A stretch of 64,000 nucleotides of DNA from Halovibrio salipaludis. GTDB lineage: Bacteria > Pseudomonadota > Gammaproteobacteria > Pseudomonadales > Oleiphilaceae. Positions 48,586 to 57,555 of this stretch are shown here, piece after piece. A program made the position numbers and the translations under genes. The notes beneath the pieces were generated by a model. It did no database searches. It was not told the origin of the DNA and saw only the letters and a program-made list of their open reading frames with translations. The stretch is from NCBI RefSeq assembly GCF_002286965.1, contig NZ_NSKD01000007.1, positions 62,001 to 126,000 on the forward strand, read 5' to 3'. Each line of letters opens with the position of its first letter. Positions within the stretch are counted from its first letter, which is position 1.

Positions 48586-49569
48586 ATGGTCACTGCCCTG
48601 CTCGCGGTCCTGGCCGGCCTGACCCTGCTGATCTGGAGCGCTGACCAGTTCATCACCGGCGCCATCGACAGTGCACGGCGCCTGGGCATGAGTCCGATGC
48701 TGATCGGGCTGACGCTGGTGGCCTTCGGCACCTCGGCCCCGGAAGTACTGGTCTCGGTGGTCGCCGCCATCACGGATGCGGGCGACATTGCCGTGGGCAA
48801 CGCCATCGGCTCGAACATCGCCAATCTGGGGCTGGTGCTCGGCATTACCGCCCTTCTGGCACCGGTGGCACTGGCCCGGCCCACCCGGCGCATCGAACTG
48901 CCACTGCTGGCCATCGTGACCATTGGCACCTGGCTGCTGTTCCAGGACGATCACCTGAGCGCCTGGGATGGCCTGTTCATGCTCGGCATTCTGGCTGTGG
49001 CATTCACCGTGCTGGTGCGCTATGGCCAGGCCGCCAGCATGCTGGCCGAAGAGATGCCAGAACCCCACGAGAACCGCTCAACCGGCTTTCTGACCCTGCA
49101 GATAATCGGTGGGCTTATCCTGCTTCTGGCCAGCTCGCGGCTGCTGGTCTGGGGCGCGGTGGAACTGGCGCTGACGCTGGGCGTGAGCGAGCTGGTGGTG
49201 GGTCTCACCGTGGTCGCCGTGGGCACCAGCCTGCCCGAACTCGCGGCCAGCATCGCCAGTGCCCTCAAGGGCCGCCATGACATGGTCATGGGCAACCTGA
49301 TCGGCTCCAACCTGTTCAACCTGCTGCTGGTGCTGGCGGTACCCGCACTTGTCGCCGGCATCCCCCTGAATGCCGAGGCCATTACCCGGGATTACGGCGC
49401 CATGGTTGCGGTCACCCTGCTGCTGGCGGGGCTGGCCGTTGTCTACCACCGCCAGGGGCGGCTGAGCCGGATCGGAGGTGGTATACTGCTGGCATTCTAC
49501 ATCGGCTACGTTGTGCTGCTGGTGACCGGTGATGCGCCGGTGCCGGCGGCGACACTGTCAGCACTCTGA
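48586..49569 (+). CDS. yrbG: Calcium/sodium antiporter, YrbG-like
   Basis: A 327-residue CaCA-superfamily membrane exchanger with about ten helices in two repeats. The alpha-repeat motifs are LVAFGTSAPEVLVSVVAA with GNAIGSNIANLGLVLG, and VVAVGTSLPELAASIASAL with GNLIGSNLFNLLLVL. E. coli YrbG occupies the same place between the mla genes and kdsD. ATG 48586 begins MVTALLAVLAGLTLLIWSAD directly at helix 1. Ion specificity is not proven by sequence. kdsD follows 8 bp later. Confidence 0.93.
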   Translation: MVTALLAVLAGLTLLIWSADQFITGAIDSARRLGMSPMLIGLTLVAFGTSAPEVLVSVVAAITDAGDIAVGNAIGSNIANLGLVLGITALLAPVALARPTRRIELPLLAIVTIGTWLLFQDDHLSAWDGLFMLGILAVAFTVLVRYGQAASMLAEEMPEPHENRSTGFLTLQIIGGLILLLASSRLLVWGAVELALTLGVSELVVGLTVVAVGTSLPELAASIASALKGRHDMVMGNLIGSNLFNLLLVLAVPALVAGIPLNAEAITRDYGAMVAVTLLLAGLAVVYHRQGRLSRIGGGILLAFYIGYVVLLVTGDAPVPAATLSAL

Positions 49570-49577
49570 GGAGAACC

Positions 49578-50552
49578 ATGGCGCCTTCGGACGCACTCAC
49601 GGAATCGGCGCGCCGCACCATTACCCTGGAGCGCGACGCCATCGACGCCCTGCTGCCACGCATTGACGAGCAGTTCAGTCATGCCTGTGAGCTCATCCTG
49701 CAGTGCAAGGGGCGCGTGGTGGTCACCGGCATGGGCAAGTCCGGCCATATAGGCACCAAGATCGCGGCGACCCTGGCCAGCACCGGTACACCCGCATTCT
49801 TTGTGCACCCCGGGGAAGCGAGCCACGGTGATCTGGGCATGATCACGGGCGAAGACGTGGTCATCGCCATCTCCAACTCCGGCAGCACGGGCGAACTGGT
49901 CACCATCCTGCCGCTGATCAAGCGCAAGGGCGCCGCCCTGATCAGCATGACCGGCAAGGCCGACTCCCAGCTGGCCCGCCAGGCCCATGCCAATCTGGAT
50001 ATTGCCGTGGAGCAGGAAGCCTGCCCCATGAATCTGGCGCCCACCTCCTCCACCACGGTCACACTGGTCATGGGCGATGCCCTGGCGGTCGCACTGCTGG
50101 AAGCGCGCGGTTTCGGGGCCGAAGACTTTGCCTTCTACCATCCCGGCGGCTCGCTTGGCCGGCGGCTGCTGCTCAAGGTCTCGGACCTGATGCACACGGG
50201 CGACGCCCTGCCACGCGTGACACAGCAGACGCCACTGGGTGAGGCGCTGCTGGAGGTCTCGCGCAAGGGGCTGGGCATGACCGCCGTGGTGGATGACGGC
50301 GACCGGGTCATCGGCATCTTCACGGACGGTGACCTCCGCCGGACCCTGGATCAGGGCGTGAACATCCACAGCACCCCCATCGGGGATGTCATGACCAGCC
50401 ACTGCCGGACGGTGAGCGAGAACATCCTGGCCGCCGAGGCGCTCAAGGTCATGGAGGACAGCAAGATCAACGGCCTGCTGGTGACCAACTCAGAGCTGCG
50501 GCTGGTAGGGGCTCTCAACATGCACGACCTGCTGCGCGCGGGCGTGGTCTAG
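49578..50552 (+). CDS. kdsD: Arabinose-5-phosphate isomerase KdsD
   Basis: A 324-residue enzyme that makes D-arabinose 5-phosphate from ribulose 5-phosphate, the first step to KDO for LPS. The SIS domain has VVTGMGKSGHIGTKIAATLA and ISNSGSTGELV; two CBS domains follow (about residues 205-324). GGAGAACC precedes ATG 49578. It is next to kdsC and the lpt genes, the usual LPS gene block. Confidence 0.96.
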   Translation: MAPSDALTESARRTITLERDAIDALLPRIDEQFSHACELILQCKGRVVVTGMGKSGHIGTKIAATLASTGTPAFFVHPGEASHGDLGMITGEDVVIAISNSGSTGELVTILPLIKRKGAALISMTGKADSQLARQAHANLDIAVEQEACPMNLAPTSSTTVTLVMGDALAVALLEARGFGAEDFAFYHPGGSLGRRLLLKVSDLMHTGDALPRVTQQTPLGEALLEVSRKGLGMTAVVDDGDRVIGIFTDGDLRRTLDQGVNIHSTPIGDVMTSHCRTVSENILAAEALKVMEDSKINGLLVTNSELRLVGALNMHDLLRAGVV

Positions 50553-50561
50553 GAGAACGGG

Positions 50562-51092
50562 ATGACGGCACCCCTCAACGAGCGCGGCGCAAGGATCCAG
50601 CTTCTGGCCATGGACGTGGACGGTGTGCTGACCGACGGCAGCCTCTACTTTGCCGCCAGCGGCGATGAACTCAAGGCCTTCAGCATCCTGGACGGTCAGG
50701 GCCTGCGGCTGATCCAGAAGCAGGGGTTGATCACCGCTTTCATCACGGGCCGTACATCGCCACTGACGGAGGCCCGGGCCAGAAACCTCGACATTGGTTA
50801 CCTGATCCAGGGTCGCACGGACAAGCTGACCGCGCTGCGTGAACTCTCTGAACGGACCTCGATACCGCTGGAGGCCATCGCCTACGTGGGCGACGACCTG
50901 CCCGATCTTGCCGCCATCGAAACAGCCGGCGTCGGCATCAGCGTGCCCAATGGCTGCGCCGCGGTACGCGCATCGGCGGACTGGTGCACCACTACCCCCG
51001 GCGGTAGCGGCGCCATCCGCGAGGTCTGCGAATGGCTTCTGACCTGCCGCGGGGTCCTGGATCAACTGGTTGACGGGTACCGTGCACCATGA
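50562..51092 (+). CDS. kdsC: 3-deoxy-D-manno-octulosonate 8-phosphate phosphatase KdsC
   Basis: A 176-residue HAD-superfamily C0-type phosphatase, tetrameric in the family. The nucleophile motif is MDVDGVLTDGSLYF, with ITGRTSPL (motif II) and YVGDDLPDLAAIETAG (motif IV). It releases phosphate from KDO-8-P. It starts 9 bp after kdsD, and its stop overlaps the lptC start by four bases. Confidence 0.96.
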   Translation: MTAPLNERGARIQLLAMDVDGVLTDGSLYFAASGDELKAFSILDGQGLRLIQKQGLITAFITGRTSPLTEARARNLDIGYLIQGRTDKLTALRELSERTSIPLEAIAYVGDDLPDLAAIETAGVGISVPNGCAAVRASADWCTTTPGGSGAIREVCEWLLTCRGVLDQLVDGYRAP

Positions 51093-51694
51093 AATTACCC
51101 GAGTGGATGCTGCCTGCCTGGCTTAGGGACCGCTCCATCGCCCTCTGGGGCATTGTCGGTGTCGTGCTCCTGGGCCTGGCCCTGCTGGTGCTCCAGGAGG
51201 ATGACCCGATCCGCGACACCACGGCCACCGACCTGCGTGGGCCGCAGAAGCCGGACGGCTTCGTGGTCAACGCCACCTTCCGCGCCTTCGACAGTGAAGG
51301 CCGCCTCAAGTCACGCATCCGCACCCGCCGGGCCGAACAGTTCCAGGATGAGAACCGGGTCACCATGGAGCGTCCCCGCGCCATGCTCATGGCCCGCGAC
51401 GGCGGCGCCCCCTGGTTCGTGCGTTCACGTACCGGGCTTTACCGGCCTGATGTCGCCAAACTCATGCTTGAGAAGGATGTCCGGGCCCGCCACAGCAGCA
51501 CTGAACGCGGGGATGTGCTGATCCTCAGCGAACGGATGACGCTGGATAACAACGAACGGATTGTGCAGACTGATGCGCCGGTGACCCTGATCGACCGCAG
51601 CAGCGTGACCAATGCCGTCGGCATGACGGGCTGGATCGACGAACGCGCGGTCAGACTCGAAAATGATGTCCGCAGCCGGTACTTCAACCGCTGA
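51089..51694 (+). CDS. lptC: LPS export protein LptC
   Basis: A 201-residue bitopic protein with a single N-terminal helix (about residues 15-33) and a periplasmic beta-jellyroll (ATFRAFDSEGRLKSRIRTRR ... MTGWIDERAVRLENDVRSRY). LptC joins the LptB2FG transporter to LptA and passes LPS on. ATGA overlap with kdsC. The assignment relies on both the fold pattern and the kdsC-lptC-lptA-lptB order. Confidence 0.93.
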   Translation: MKLPEWMLPAWLRDRSIALWGIVGVVLLGLALLVLQEDDPIRDTTATDLRGPQKPDGFVVNATFRAFDSEGRLKSRIRTRRAEQFQDENRVTMERPRAMLMARDGGAPWFVRSRTGLYRPDVAKLMLEKDVRARHSSTERGDVLILSERMTLDNNERIVQTDAPVTLIDRSSVTNAVGMTGWIDERAVRLENDVRSRYFNR

Positions 51695-51717
51695 CGCACA
51701 GGAGATACAGCCTGCTC

Positions 51718-52260
51718 ATGACCAACCCGGAACGCACCCGACACGCCTGGCGGTTTCTGGCAGGACTGCTTCTGAGCAGCCTGTCACTGCCCCTGTACGC
51801 GTTCAACCTGGATTCCGACAAGCCCATCCGGGTTGAGTCCGACAATGCCCGCCTGGATGACCAGGAAGGAACCGCCACCTATACCGGAAGTGTCCGGGTG
51901 ACCCAGGGCGAAGCCCTGCTGACGGCGGACCGAGTCGTGCTCTTCCGGGGCGAGGCCCAGAGCCTCAACCGGATGGAAGCCACCGGCGAGCCCGCCACCT
52001 ACGAGCAGCCGGAAACCGAACAGGGCCCGGCTGTCTACGCCGAGGGCCGGACCATCATCTACCAGGCCGACGAAGAACGCATCACCTTTGAGCGCGAGGC
52101 TTTCATCCGACAGCAGGGCGACACCTTCCGGGGCAACCGGATCGTGTACGACGTGGCCGAACGGGTGGTCACCGCCTCCAGCTCCGAGGACGACGCGGAT
52201 GACCGGGTTGAGATGACCATCCAGCCCGGCCGCGACAGCGGCAACGACAACAGCAACTGA
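51718..52260 (+). CDS. lptA: LPS transport periplasmic protein LptA
   Basis: A 180-residue protein with a signal peptide ending at about residue 23 (LPLYA) and an OstA-type beta-jellyroll: KPIRVESDNARLDDQEGTAT, YTGSVRVTQGEALLTADRV. LptA forms the bridge that carries LPS across the periplasm. The C-terminus ends in an acidic Asp/Asn-rich tail. It lies 23 bp after lptC and 9 bp before lptB. Confidence 0.95.
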   Translation: MTNPERTRHAWRFLAGLLLSSLSLPLYAFNLDSDKPIRVESDNARLDDQEGTATYTGSVRVTQGEALLTADRVVLFRGEAQSLNRMEATGEPATYEQPETEQGPAVYAEGRTIIYQADEERITFEREAFIRQQGDTFRGNRIVYDVAERVVTASSSEDDADDRVEMTIQPGRDSGNDNSN

Positions 52261-52269
52261 GCGGATCCC

Positions 52270-52995
52270 ATGGCGAGACTGGAAGCCCTGAACCTGGCCA
52301 AGAGCTACCGCCGCCACCCGGTGGTGATGGACGTTTCCCTCAGCATCCAGAGTGGCCAGATCGCCGGGCTGCTGGGGCCCAATGGCGCCGGCAAGACCAC
52401 CTGTTTCTACATGATCGTGGGCCTGGTTCCCCATGACCGGGGCCGCATCCGCATCGATGACCGCGACATCACCCACCTGCCCATGCACGGCCGCGCCCGT
52501 GCCGGTATCGGCTATCTGCCGCAGGAGGCCTCGGTCTTCCGGCGCCTGACCGTGGCGCAGAACCTGATGGCGATCCTGCAGACCCGCAGCGACCTGACAA
52601 AGGCCGAACGTGAGGAACGCATGGAGTCACTCCTGCGTGAGTTCCACATCAGCCACATCCGCAACAGCCTCGGCATGAGCCTTTCCGGCGGCGAGCGCCG
52701 CCGCGCCGAGATCGCCCGCGCGCTGGCGGTGGAGCCGGCCTTCATCCTGCTGGACGAGCCCTTTGCCGGGGTAGACCCGATCTCGGTCAGCGACATCAAG
52801 CAGATCGTGCGCCAGGTGCGCGATCGGGGCATCGGTGTGCTGATCACCGACCACAACGTGCGTGAGACGCTCGACATCTGTGAAACCGCCTACATCGTCA
52901 GCGAAGGCCACATCATCGCCTCCGGCACCTCCGAGGACATCCTCGCCAATCAACAGGTCAAGGAAGTCTATCTGGGCGACGAATTCCGTCTGTGA
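52270..52995 (+). CDS. lptB: LPS export ABC transporter ATPase LptB
   Basis: A 241-residue ABC ATPase. Walker A is [10 protein letters not shown], the Q-loop lies at YLPQEASVF, the signature is LSGGERRR and Walker B is [13 protein letters not shown], followed by the H-loop at [13 protein letters not shown]. It powers LPS extraction from the inner membrane with LptF and LptG, which are not in this window. rpoN lies 146 bp downstream with its own predicted promoter. Confidence 0.97.
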   Translation: MARLEALNLAKSYRRHPVVMDVSLSIQSGQIAGLLGPNGAGKTTCFYMIVGLVPHDRGRIRIDDRDITHLPMHGRARAGIGYLPQEASVFRRLTVAQNLMAILQTRSDLTKAEREERMESLLREFHISHIRNSLGMSLSGGERRRAEIARALAVEPAFILLDEPFAGVDPISVSDIKQIVRQVRDRGIGVLITDHNVRETLDICETAYIVSEGHIIASGTSEDILANQQVKEVYLGDEFRL

Positions 52996-53014
52996 CACGG
53001 TCCTCCCAAAACCG

Positions 53015-53044
53015 TTGTCGCCCCGCCCAATTGGCCTGTACACT
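53015..53044 (+). promoter_or_regulatory. Candidate sigma-70 promoter of rpoN
   Basis: TTGTCG (53015-53020), an 18-bp spacer and TACACT (53039-53044), preceded by TG, lie about 100 bp before the rpoN start in the 146-bp lptB-rpoN gap. Confidence 0.45.
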
Positions 53045-53141
53045 CGATCCAAAAGACGTTAAGCAAAATTCCTGCCGGGCTACTACAGGGCCGGATTAAG
53101 GTTACGTAAATGCGGGACAATCAGTAACGGGAAAGCAGTCG

Positions 53142-54713
53142 ATGGTCATGAAAGCGTCCCTGCAGCTGAAGATGGGCCAGCAGCTCACGATGACGCCCCA
53201 GCTTCAGCAGGCAATACGGCTACTCCAGCTCTCCACACTCGACCTGCAACAGGAGATCCAGCAGCAGCTGGAATCCAATCCCATGCTTGAAACCGCCGAG
53301 GAAGCCGAGGCGGAGGCTGAGGCGGGAACTGACGACAGCGACACCGCTGACACCAGTGAGCACAGTGACAGCAGCGAGGAGGCCCGGGAATCCGGTGAGC
53401 CGGAAGGATCGCAGGAGGACGGATCACAGGAAACCGCTGACGCCGAACCCGAAAGCTGGGAAAACGAGAACTGGCAGGACAACAGCGAGATCCCCGACAA
53501 CCTGCCCGTGGATACCGCCTGGGACGACGTCTACCAGACTGCACCCGCCACGCCCGCCAGTTCACGCCCCGAGGACGAAGGCGGCGAATCGGACTTTGAG
53601 AGCCGCAACAGCCGCGGCGAGACCCTTCAGGATCACCTGCACTGGCAACTCAACCTCACCCCCATGTCCGAACGCGACCGCGCCATTGCCCACGCCCTGG
53701 TGGATGGCATCGACGATACCGGCTACCTGACCCAGAGCCTCGAAGAGATCCACCAGGGCCTGAGCGCGCCGGACGACGAGGATCCTCTGGAGATGGACGA
53801 GGTTGAAGCGGTACTGCACCGGCTGCAGCACTTCGACCCGCCCGGGGTGGCCGCCCGGGACCTGCGCGAGTGCCTGCTGATCCAGCTCAATCAGCTGCCC
53901 GCGGACACTCCCTGGCTCAAGCAGGCACGGCTGGTGATCAGCCACTACATCCAGCTGCTCGGCAGCCGTGACTACCGCCAGCTCATGCGCCGCAGCCGGC
54001 TCAGCGAAGCGCAGCTCAAGGAGGTCCTGGGGCTGATCCAGAGCCTGCACCCCCGCCCCGGGGACGCCATCGGCGAGGAAGAAACCGAATACGTGGTCCC
54101 GGACGTGATCGTCACCCGCCAGGAAGGCCGCTGGAAGATCGAACTCAACCCCGAGATCGCGCCCCGGCTGCAGGTGAACAGCCTGTACGCCTCGCTGATC
54201 CGCCAGTCCGACTCCAGCGCCGACAACACCTACCTCAAGGACCAGCTCCAGGAGGCCAAATGGTTCATCAAAAGCCTTCAGAGCCGTAACGAAACCCTGT
54301 TGAAAGTCGCCTCCCAGATCGTCGATCATCAACAGAGGTTCTTCGAGGAAGGCGAGGAAGCGATGAAGCCGCTGATCCTCTCCGAGATCGCCCAGGCGGT
54401 GGAAATGCACGAGTCCACCATATCCCGCGTCACCACCCAGAAGTACATGCACACCCCGCGGGGCATTTACGAACTGAAGTATTTCTTTTCCAGCCATGTG
54501 AGCACGGACGAAGGCGGCGAGTGCTCGTCCACAGCCATCCGTGCCATGATCCGCAAACTCATCAACGAGGAGGAAAGCCGAAAACCGCTGAGCGACAACC
54601 GTATAGCGACTATACTCAGTGATCAGGGCATCAATGTGGCACGCCGCACGGTGGCGAAATACCGCGAGGCGATGCACATTCCACCCTCGAACGAACGCAA
54701 ACGTCTCGTCTAG
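53142..54713 (+). CDS. rpoN: RNA polymerase sigma-54 factor
   Basis: A 523-residue alternative sigma factor. Region I ([20 protein letters not shown], then [20 protein letters not shown]) binds activators. An unusually acidic region II spans about residues 50-160. Core-binding and DNA-binding domains follow, and the RpoN box ARRTVAKYR near residue 505 recognises the -24 element. It should read the -24/-12 promoter seen at pilA in this window, together with nitrogen genes elsewhere. ATG 53142 has GGGAAAG at good spacing; ATG 53148 matches the E. coli start and is the alternative. hpf-ptsN-rapZ-npr follow. Confidence 0.97.
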   Translation: MVMKASLQLKMGQQLTMTPQLQQAIRLLQLSTLDLQQEIQQQLESNPMLETAEEAEAEAEAGTDDSDTADTSEHSDSSEEARESGEPEGSQEDGSQETADAEPESWENENWQDNSEIPDNLPVDTAWDDVYQTAPATPASSRPEDEGGESDFESRNSRGETLQDHLHWQLNLTPMSERDRAIAHALVDGIDDTGYLTQSLEEIHQGLSAPDDEDPLEMDEVEAVLHRLQHFDPPGVAARDLRECLLIQLNQLPADTPWLKQARLVISHYIQLLGSRDYRQLMRRSRLSEAQLKEVLGLIQSLHPRPGDAIGEEETEYVVPDVIVTRQEGRWKIELNPEIAPRLQVNSLYASLIRQSDSSADNTYLKDQLQEAKWFIKSLQSRNETLLKVASQIVDHQQRFFEEGEEAMKPLILSEIAQAVEMHESTISRVTTQKYMHTPRGIYELKYFFSSHVSTDEGGECSSTAIRAMIRKLINEEESRKPLSDNRIATILSDQGINVARRTVAKYREAMHIPPSNERKRLV

Positions 54714-54734
54714 AGGGTTTTACGCCTGTATGAT

Positions 54735-54752
54735 GGCCACCTTCCGGTGGCC
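54735..54752 (+). other. Hairpin between rpoN and hpf
   Basis: GGCCACC, loop TTCC, GGTGGCC: a perfect 7-bp stem 28 bp before the hpf start. No T run follows. It may slow polymerase or set an RNA end between rpoN and hpf. Confidence 0.5.
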
Positions 54753-54779
54753 GGGCCGAACCGGAAACAGGAGCGGACT

Positions 54780-55088
54780 ATGCAACTCAACATCTCAGGT
54801 CACCACATCGAGCTGACTGAAGCCCTCAAGGACTATGTCCGGAGCAAGATGGACAAACTTGAGCGACACACCGACCAGATCAGCAACACCCAGGTGACAC
54901 TGTCGGTGGTCAAACAGCGACAGACCGCCGAAGCCACGCTCCATGTAACCGGGGGCGAAATCAACGCCAAGGCCCAGCACGACGATATGTACGCGGCGAT
55001 CGATCAGCTTGTGGACAAGCTTGACCGGCAAATTCTCAAACACAAGGAAAAGCAGGTGGAACGCATGCACGGTGCGGCCACCCGCTGA
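54780..55088 (+). CDS. hpf: Ribosome hibernation promoting factor
   Basis: A 102-residue short-form HPF/YfiA-family protein (no C-terminal dimerisation domain). The start MQLNISGHHIELTEALKDYV and NAKAQHDDMYAAIDQLVDKL are typical. The family binds the decoding centre and promotes 100S ribosome dimers with RMF or silences 70S. ATG 54780 has AGGAG 7 nt before it; the open frame upstream is non-coding. It follows rpoN as in most gammaproteobacteria. Confidence 0.94.
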   Translation: MQLNISGHHIELTEALKDYVRSKMDKLERHTDQISNTQVTLSVVKQRQTAEATLHVTGGEINAKAQHDDMYAAIDQLVDKLDRQILKHKEKQVERMHGAATR

Positions 55089-55103
55089 TCCCAAGCGGTA
55101 TCC

Positions 55104-55583
55104 ATGGTCCATTCATCACTGTCCATTGAATCCATCCTTGCCCCGGAACTGGCCCTCTGCGGTGTTCCGGGGACCAGCAAGAAACGCATCCTCGAGACCA
55201 TTGCCGAAAGGGTGGCCCAGCACTACCCGGAGCTTGAGGAGAACCAGATCTTCAACAATCTGGTGGCGCGGGAGCGCCTCGGCAGCACCGGCATCGGACA
55301 GGGCATTGCCATTCCGCACTGCCGGCTCGAGGACTGCAAGCGCGTGGTGGGCGCGCTGCTGACGCTGGATGAACCCATCAACTTCGATGCCATCGACAGT
55401 GAGCCGGTGGATCTGCTGTTCGTGCTCCTGGTGCCGCAGAACGCCACCAGCGAGCACCTTGAGCTGCTCAGCCAGCTCGCGGAGAAGTTCAATGACCGCG
55501 GCCTGTGCCGGCGCCTGCGCCAGTGCCAGGACTCGCAGGAACTCTATGACCTGATTGTCGCCAGCGAGAAGGCATCGCCGTAA
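55104..55583 (+). CDS. ptsN: Nitrogen PTS enzyme IIA (PtsN)
   Basis: A 159-residue EIIA-Ntr protein. The phosphorylation site is His72 in IAIPHCRL. LLFVLLVPQNATSEHLELLS is the conserved core. It has no transport partner but regulates potassium, nitrogen and envelope functions through its phosphorylation state. The phosphodonor NPr is encoded 0.9 kb downstream; PtsP is not in the window. Confidence 0.96.
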   Translation: MVHSSLSIESILAPELALCGVPGTSKKRILETIAERVAQHYPELEENQIFNNLVARERLGSTGIGQGIAIPHCRLEDCKRVVGALLTLDEPINFDAIDSEPVDLLFVLLVPQNATSEHLELLSQLAEKFNDRGLCRRLRQCQDSQELYDLIVASEKASP

Positions 55584-55616
55584 CGTCGACCCATCCAGCC
55601 AGCGGGAGATCGGGCT

Positions 55617-56489
55617 GTGAAACTGACCATCGTGAGCGGCCGCTCGGGCTCCGGCAAGAGCACCGCGCTCCATGTGCTGGAAGACCTCGGCTACTACTGC
55701 ATCGACAACCTGCCCATCGGACTGCTGCAGCCGCTGACGCGCAAGGCGCTGGAATCGGACGAGCAGCAGAGCGACATCGCCGTCAGCATTGACGCCCGCA
55801 ATCTCTCCGCGGACATTGCCGATTTCGAGAACCTCTACCGCCAGCTCCAGCACCCGGACCTGAGGGTGGAGGTCATCTATCTGGACGCTGCGGACAGCAT
55901 GCTGCTGCAGCGCTTCCACGCGACCCGCCGCAAGCACCCCCTGAGCACACCGGGACGCTCGCTGTCCGAGGCCATCCAGGACGAGAAAGCCCTGCTGGAA
56001 CCCATCGCGCGGCTGGCGGACCTGCACATCGACACCACCGAGCGCTCCATGTACGAGCTGCGCGACATGGTACGCGAGCGGATCGTGGGGCGGGACGAAC
56101 AGCAGATGGCCCTGCTGATCCAGTCCTTTGGCTACAAGCACGGCGTGCCCATCGACTCGGATTTCGTCTTCGATGTGCGCTGCCTGCCCAATCCCTTCTG
56201 GGACGAATCCCTGCGCGGCTATACCGGCCTGGATGCCCCCATCCGTGAATACCTGACGGGCCAGCCCGGCACCACAACCCTGCTCGAGGACATCAAGGGG
56301 TTTCTGGACCGCTGGCTGCCGGAATTCCACACGGTGAACCGCTCCTACATGACGATCTCCATCGGCTGCACCGGCGGCCAGCACCGCTCGGTCTACATGG
56401 CCGAGGAGCTGGCGGCGCACCTGCGCCAGGCCTTCAATACCGTCCAGGTCCGGCACACCGAGCTGCCCCACGCGCAACCGACGCCCTGA
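55617..56489 (+). CDS. rapZ: RNase adapter protein RapZ
   Basis: A 290-residue protein with Walker A GRSGSGKST at residues 8-16 and a C-terminal domain containing SIGCTGGQHRSVYMAEEL. In E. coli RapZ senses glucosamine-6-phosphate and guides RNase E to the small RNA GlmZ. Here that target is unknown. The start codon is GTG 55617 with GGGAGA before it. It sits between ptsN and npr in the usual order. Confidence 0.95.
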   Translation: MKLTIVSGRSGSGKSTALHVLEDLGYYCIDNLPIGLLQPLTRKALESDEQQSDIAVSIDARNLSADIADFENLYRQLQHPDLRVEVIYLDAADSMLLQRFHATRRKHPLSTPGRSLSEAIQDEKALLEPIARLADLHIDTTERSMYELRDMVRERIVGRDEQQMALLIQSFGYKHGVPIDSDFVFDVRCLPNPFWDESLRGYTGLDAPIREYLTGQPGTTTLLEDIKGFLDRWLPEFHTVNRSYMTISIGCTGGQHRSVYMAEELAAHLRQAFNTVQVRHTELPHAQPTP

Positions 56490-56505
56490 ACACAGCGGAA
56501 GCCCA

Positions 56506-56775
56506 ATGATCCGAGAATCCATCACCATCATCAACAAACTGGGCCTGCATGCCCGCGCCGCCGCCAAACTTGTAAGCTGCGCCGAACAGTTCGAAAGCAG
56601 CATCCAGCTGGGGCGTGACGGGCGGGAAGTGGACGGCAAGAGCATCATGTCGGTGATGATGCTGGCAGCCAGCTGTGGTACGGACATTGAACTGATCATC
56701 GAGGGCGCGGACGAGACCGACGCCCGGGACGCGCTGGTGGAACTGATCAACAACCGTTTTGACGAGGACGAATGA
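56506..56775 (+). CDS. ptsO: HPr-like phosphocarrier NPr
   Basis: An 89-residue HPr-fold protein. The active-site His15 lies in IINKLGLHARAAAKLV, and the Ser-site region is GKSIMSVMMLAASCG. Genomic position after ptsN and rapZ identifies it as the nitrogen-PTS carrier. ATGA overlap joins it to darP. Confidence 0.94.
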   Translation: MIRESITIINKLGLHARAAAKLVSCAEQFESSIQLGRDGREVDGKSIMSVMMLAASCGTDIELIIEGADETDARDALVELINNRFDEDE

Positions 56776-57296
56776 GCGACGCTGATACCCCAGGGCAACC
56801 GCAGGAAGAGCTGCCCAGCAAAAGCCAGGCGAAACGGGAGATGCAGGATCTGCGCGAGCTGGCTGCGGCCCTTGCCGCCCTGCCCGAGGAGCGTATCCAC
56901 CAGCTGCCCGCCTCCAGCGCCCTCATCGAAGGGCTCCTGGAAGTCCGGCACCTGCCGGACGGCGATCCGCGCCGGCGCCAGACCCTCTACCTGGGCCGCC
57001 AGATCCTCGAGGAGGACGAACAGGCCCTGCGCCGGGCCGTGGCCGGTCAGACCGCGGGCACACCGGAACACACCCGCCGCCTGCACATGGCCGAGCGATG
57101 GCGTGAGCGCCTGATCCATGAAGGCAAGCCGGCGCTGACCGAGTTCATGGACCGTTACCCACAGACCGATGTCCAGCACCTGCGCCAATTGATCCGTAAT
57201 GCGGCCAGGCAGTCGGACAGTGGGGATCGCAACAGCCCGCGCCGACGCCTCTACCGCTACCTGCGCGAGCGCATTGACGAGGGCGAGCAGCTGTAG
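56772..57296 (+). CDS. darP: Dual-action ribosomal maturation protein DarP (YjgA)
   Basis: A 174-residue charged helical protein. The N-terminal LPSKSQAKREMQDLRELAAA and the central RQTLYLGRQILEEDEQALRR helices are typical of YjgA/DUF615. DarP binds late 50S precursors and promotes their maturation. Its start overlaps the npr stop. The stop codon TAG lies inside a GacA-box-like palindrome (57292-57309). Confidence 0.93.
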   Translation: MSDADTPGQPQEELPSKSQAKREMQDLRELAAALAALPEERIHQLPASSALIEGLLEVRHLPDGDPRRRQTLYLGRQILEEDEQALRRAVAGQTAGTPEHTRRLHMAERWRERLIHEGKPALTEFMDRYPQTDVQHLRQLIRNAARQSDSGDRNSPRRRLYRYLRERIDEGEQL

Positions 57297-57309
57297 GAAA
57301 TCGCTTACA
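57292..57309 (+). promoter_or_regulatory. GacA-box-like palindrome
   Basis: The 18-bp sequence TGTAGGAAATCGCTTACA matches the GacA/UvrY upstream activating sequence TGTAAG-N6-CTTACA at 11 of 12 arm positions, with the central AT also kept. Its centre lies about 55 bp before the -10 hexamer at 57353, in the range seen upstream of rsmY and rsmZ in Pseudomonas. A second imperfect dyad (TAGGAAATCGC with GCGATGTCCTA, 57294-57330) overlaps it. Confidence 0.65.
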
Positions 57310-57352
57310 CGGCGGATGGGCGATGTCCTATTTCCCCGGAAACGGATCTGAC

Positions 57353-57358
57353 TAGAAT
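57353..57358 (+). promoter_or_regulatory. -10 element of the GGA-rich RNA / comEA transcript
   Basis: TAGAAT, with no good -35 hexamer 16-18 bp upstream, as expected for an activator-dependent promoter. The predicted start is near 57365. Confidence 0.45.
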
Positions 57359-57364
57359 AGGCAG

Positions 57365-57555
57365 TGGCAGGGACGCAATGCGGTGCAGGAGGCACCTGGT
57401 CAAAGGGACGGACAGCGCTCAGGGAGTCGGGCAGGGCCGGTGCAGTTCGGGAGGCAGGGAAGCCGCCCGTCTGGACCACCTCAATCACCCCGTACCGTCA
57501 TCTCCGGGTCTGTTCTGTTCCCACCCCAATCGCGAACAGACAGGAGCACATCACG
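57365..57555 (+). ncRNA. Candidate Rsm/Csr-type regulatory RNA or GGA-rich leader of comEA
   Basis: Between about 57369 and 57480 there are eight GGA triplets (57371, 57388, 57406, 57410, 57423, 57450, 57458, 57473), four of them as AGGGA. GGTGC-AGGAG-GCACC at 57382-57396 is a perfect 5-bp hairpin with GGA in its loop, the preferred CsrA/RsmA target. A further hairpin, GTCTGTTC/GAACAGAC (57508-57541), ends next to the comEA ribosome site AGGAG. No T-rich terminator is seen, so it could be a 190-nt leader of comEA or a processed small RNA. The stretch has no plausible protein of its own. Confidence 0.55.

Noticed and set aside
55116-57488. 790-codon minus-strand frame opposite ptsN-rapZ-npr-darP
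   Set aside because: Crosses four recognised plus-strand genes; a by-product of high GC.
57508-57541. GTCTGTTC/GAACAGAC hairpin as terminator of a small RNA
   Set aside because: No T tract follows; the comEA ribosome site comes directly after it, so I treat it as a leader structure.
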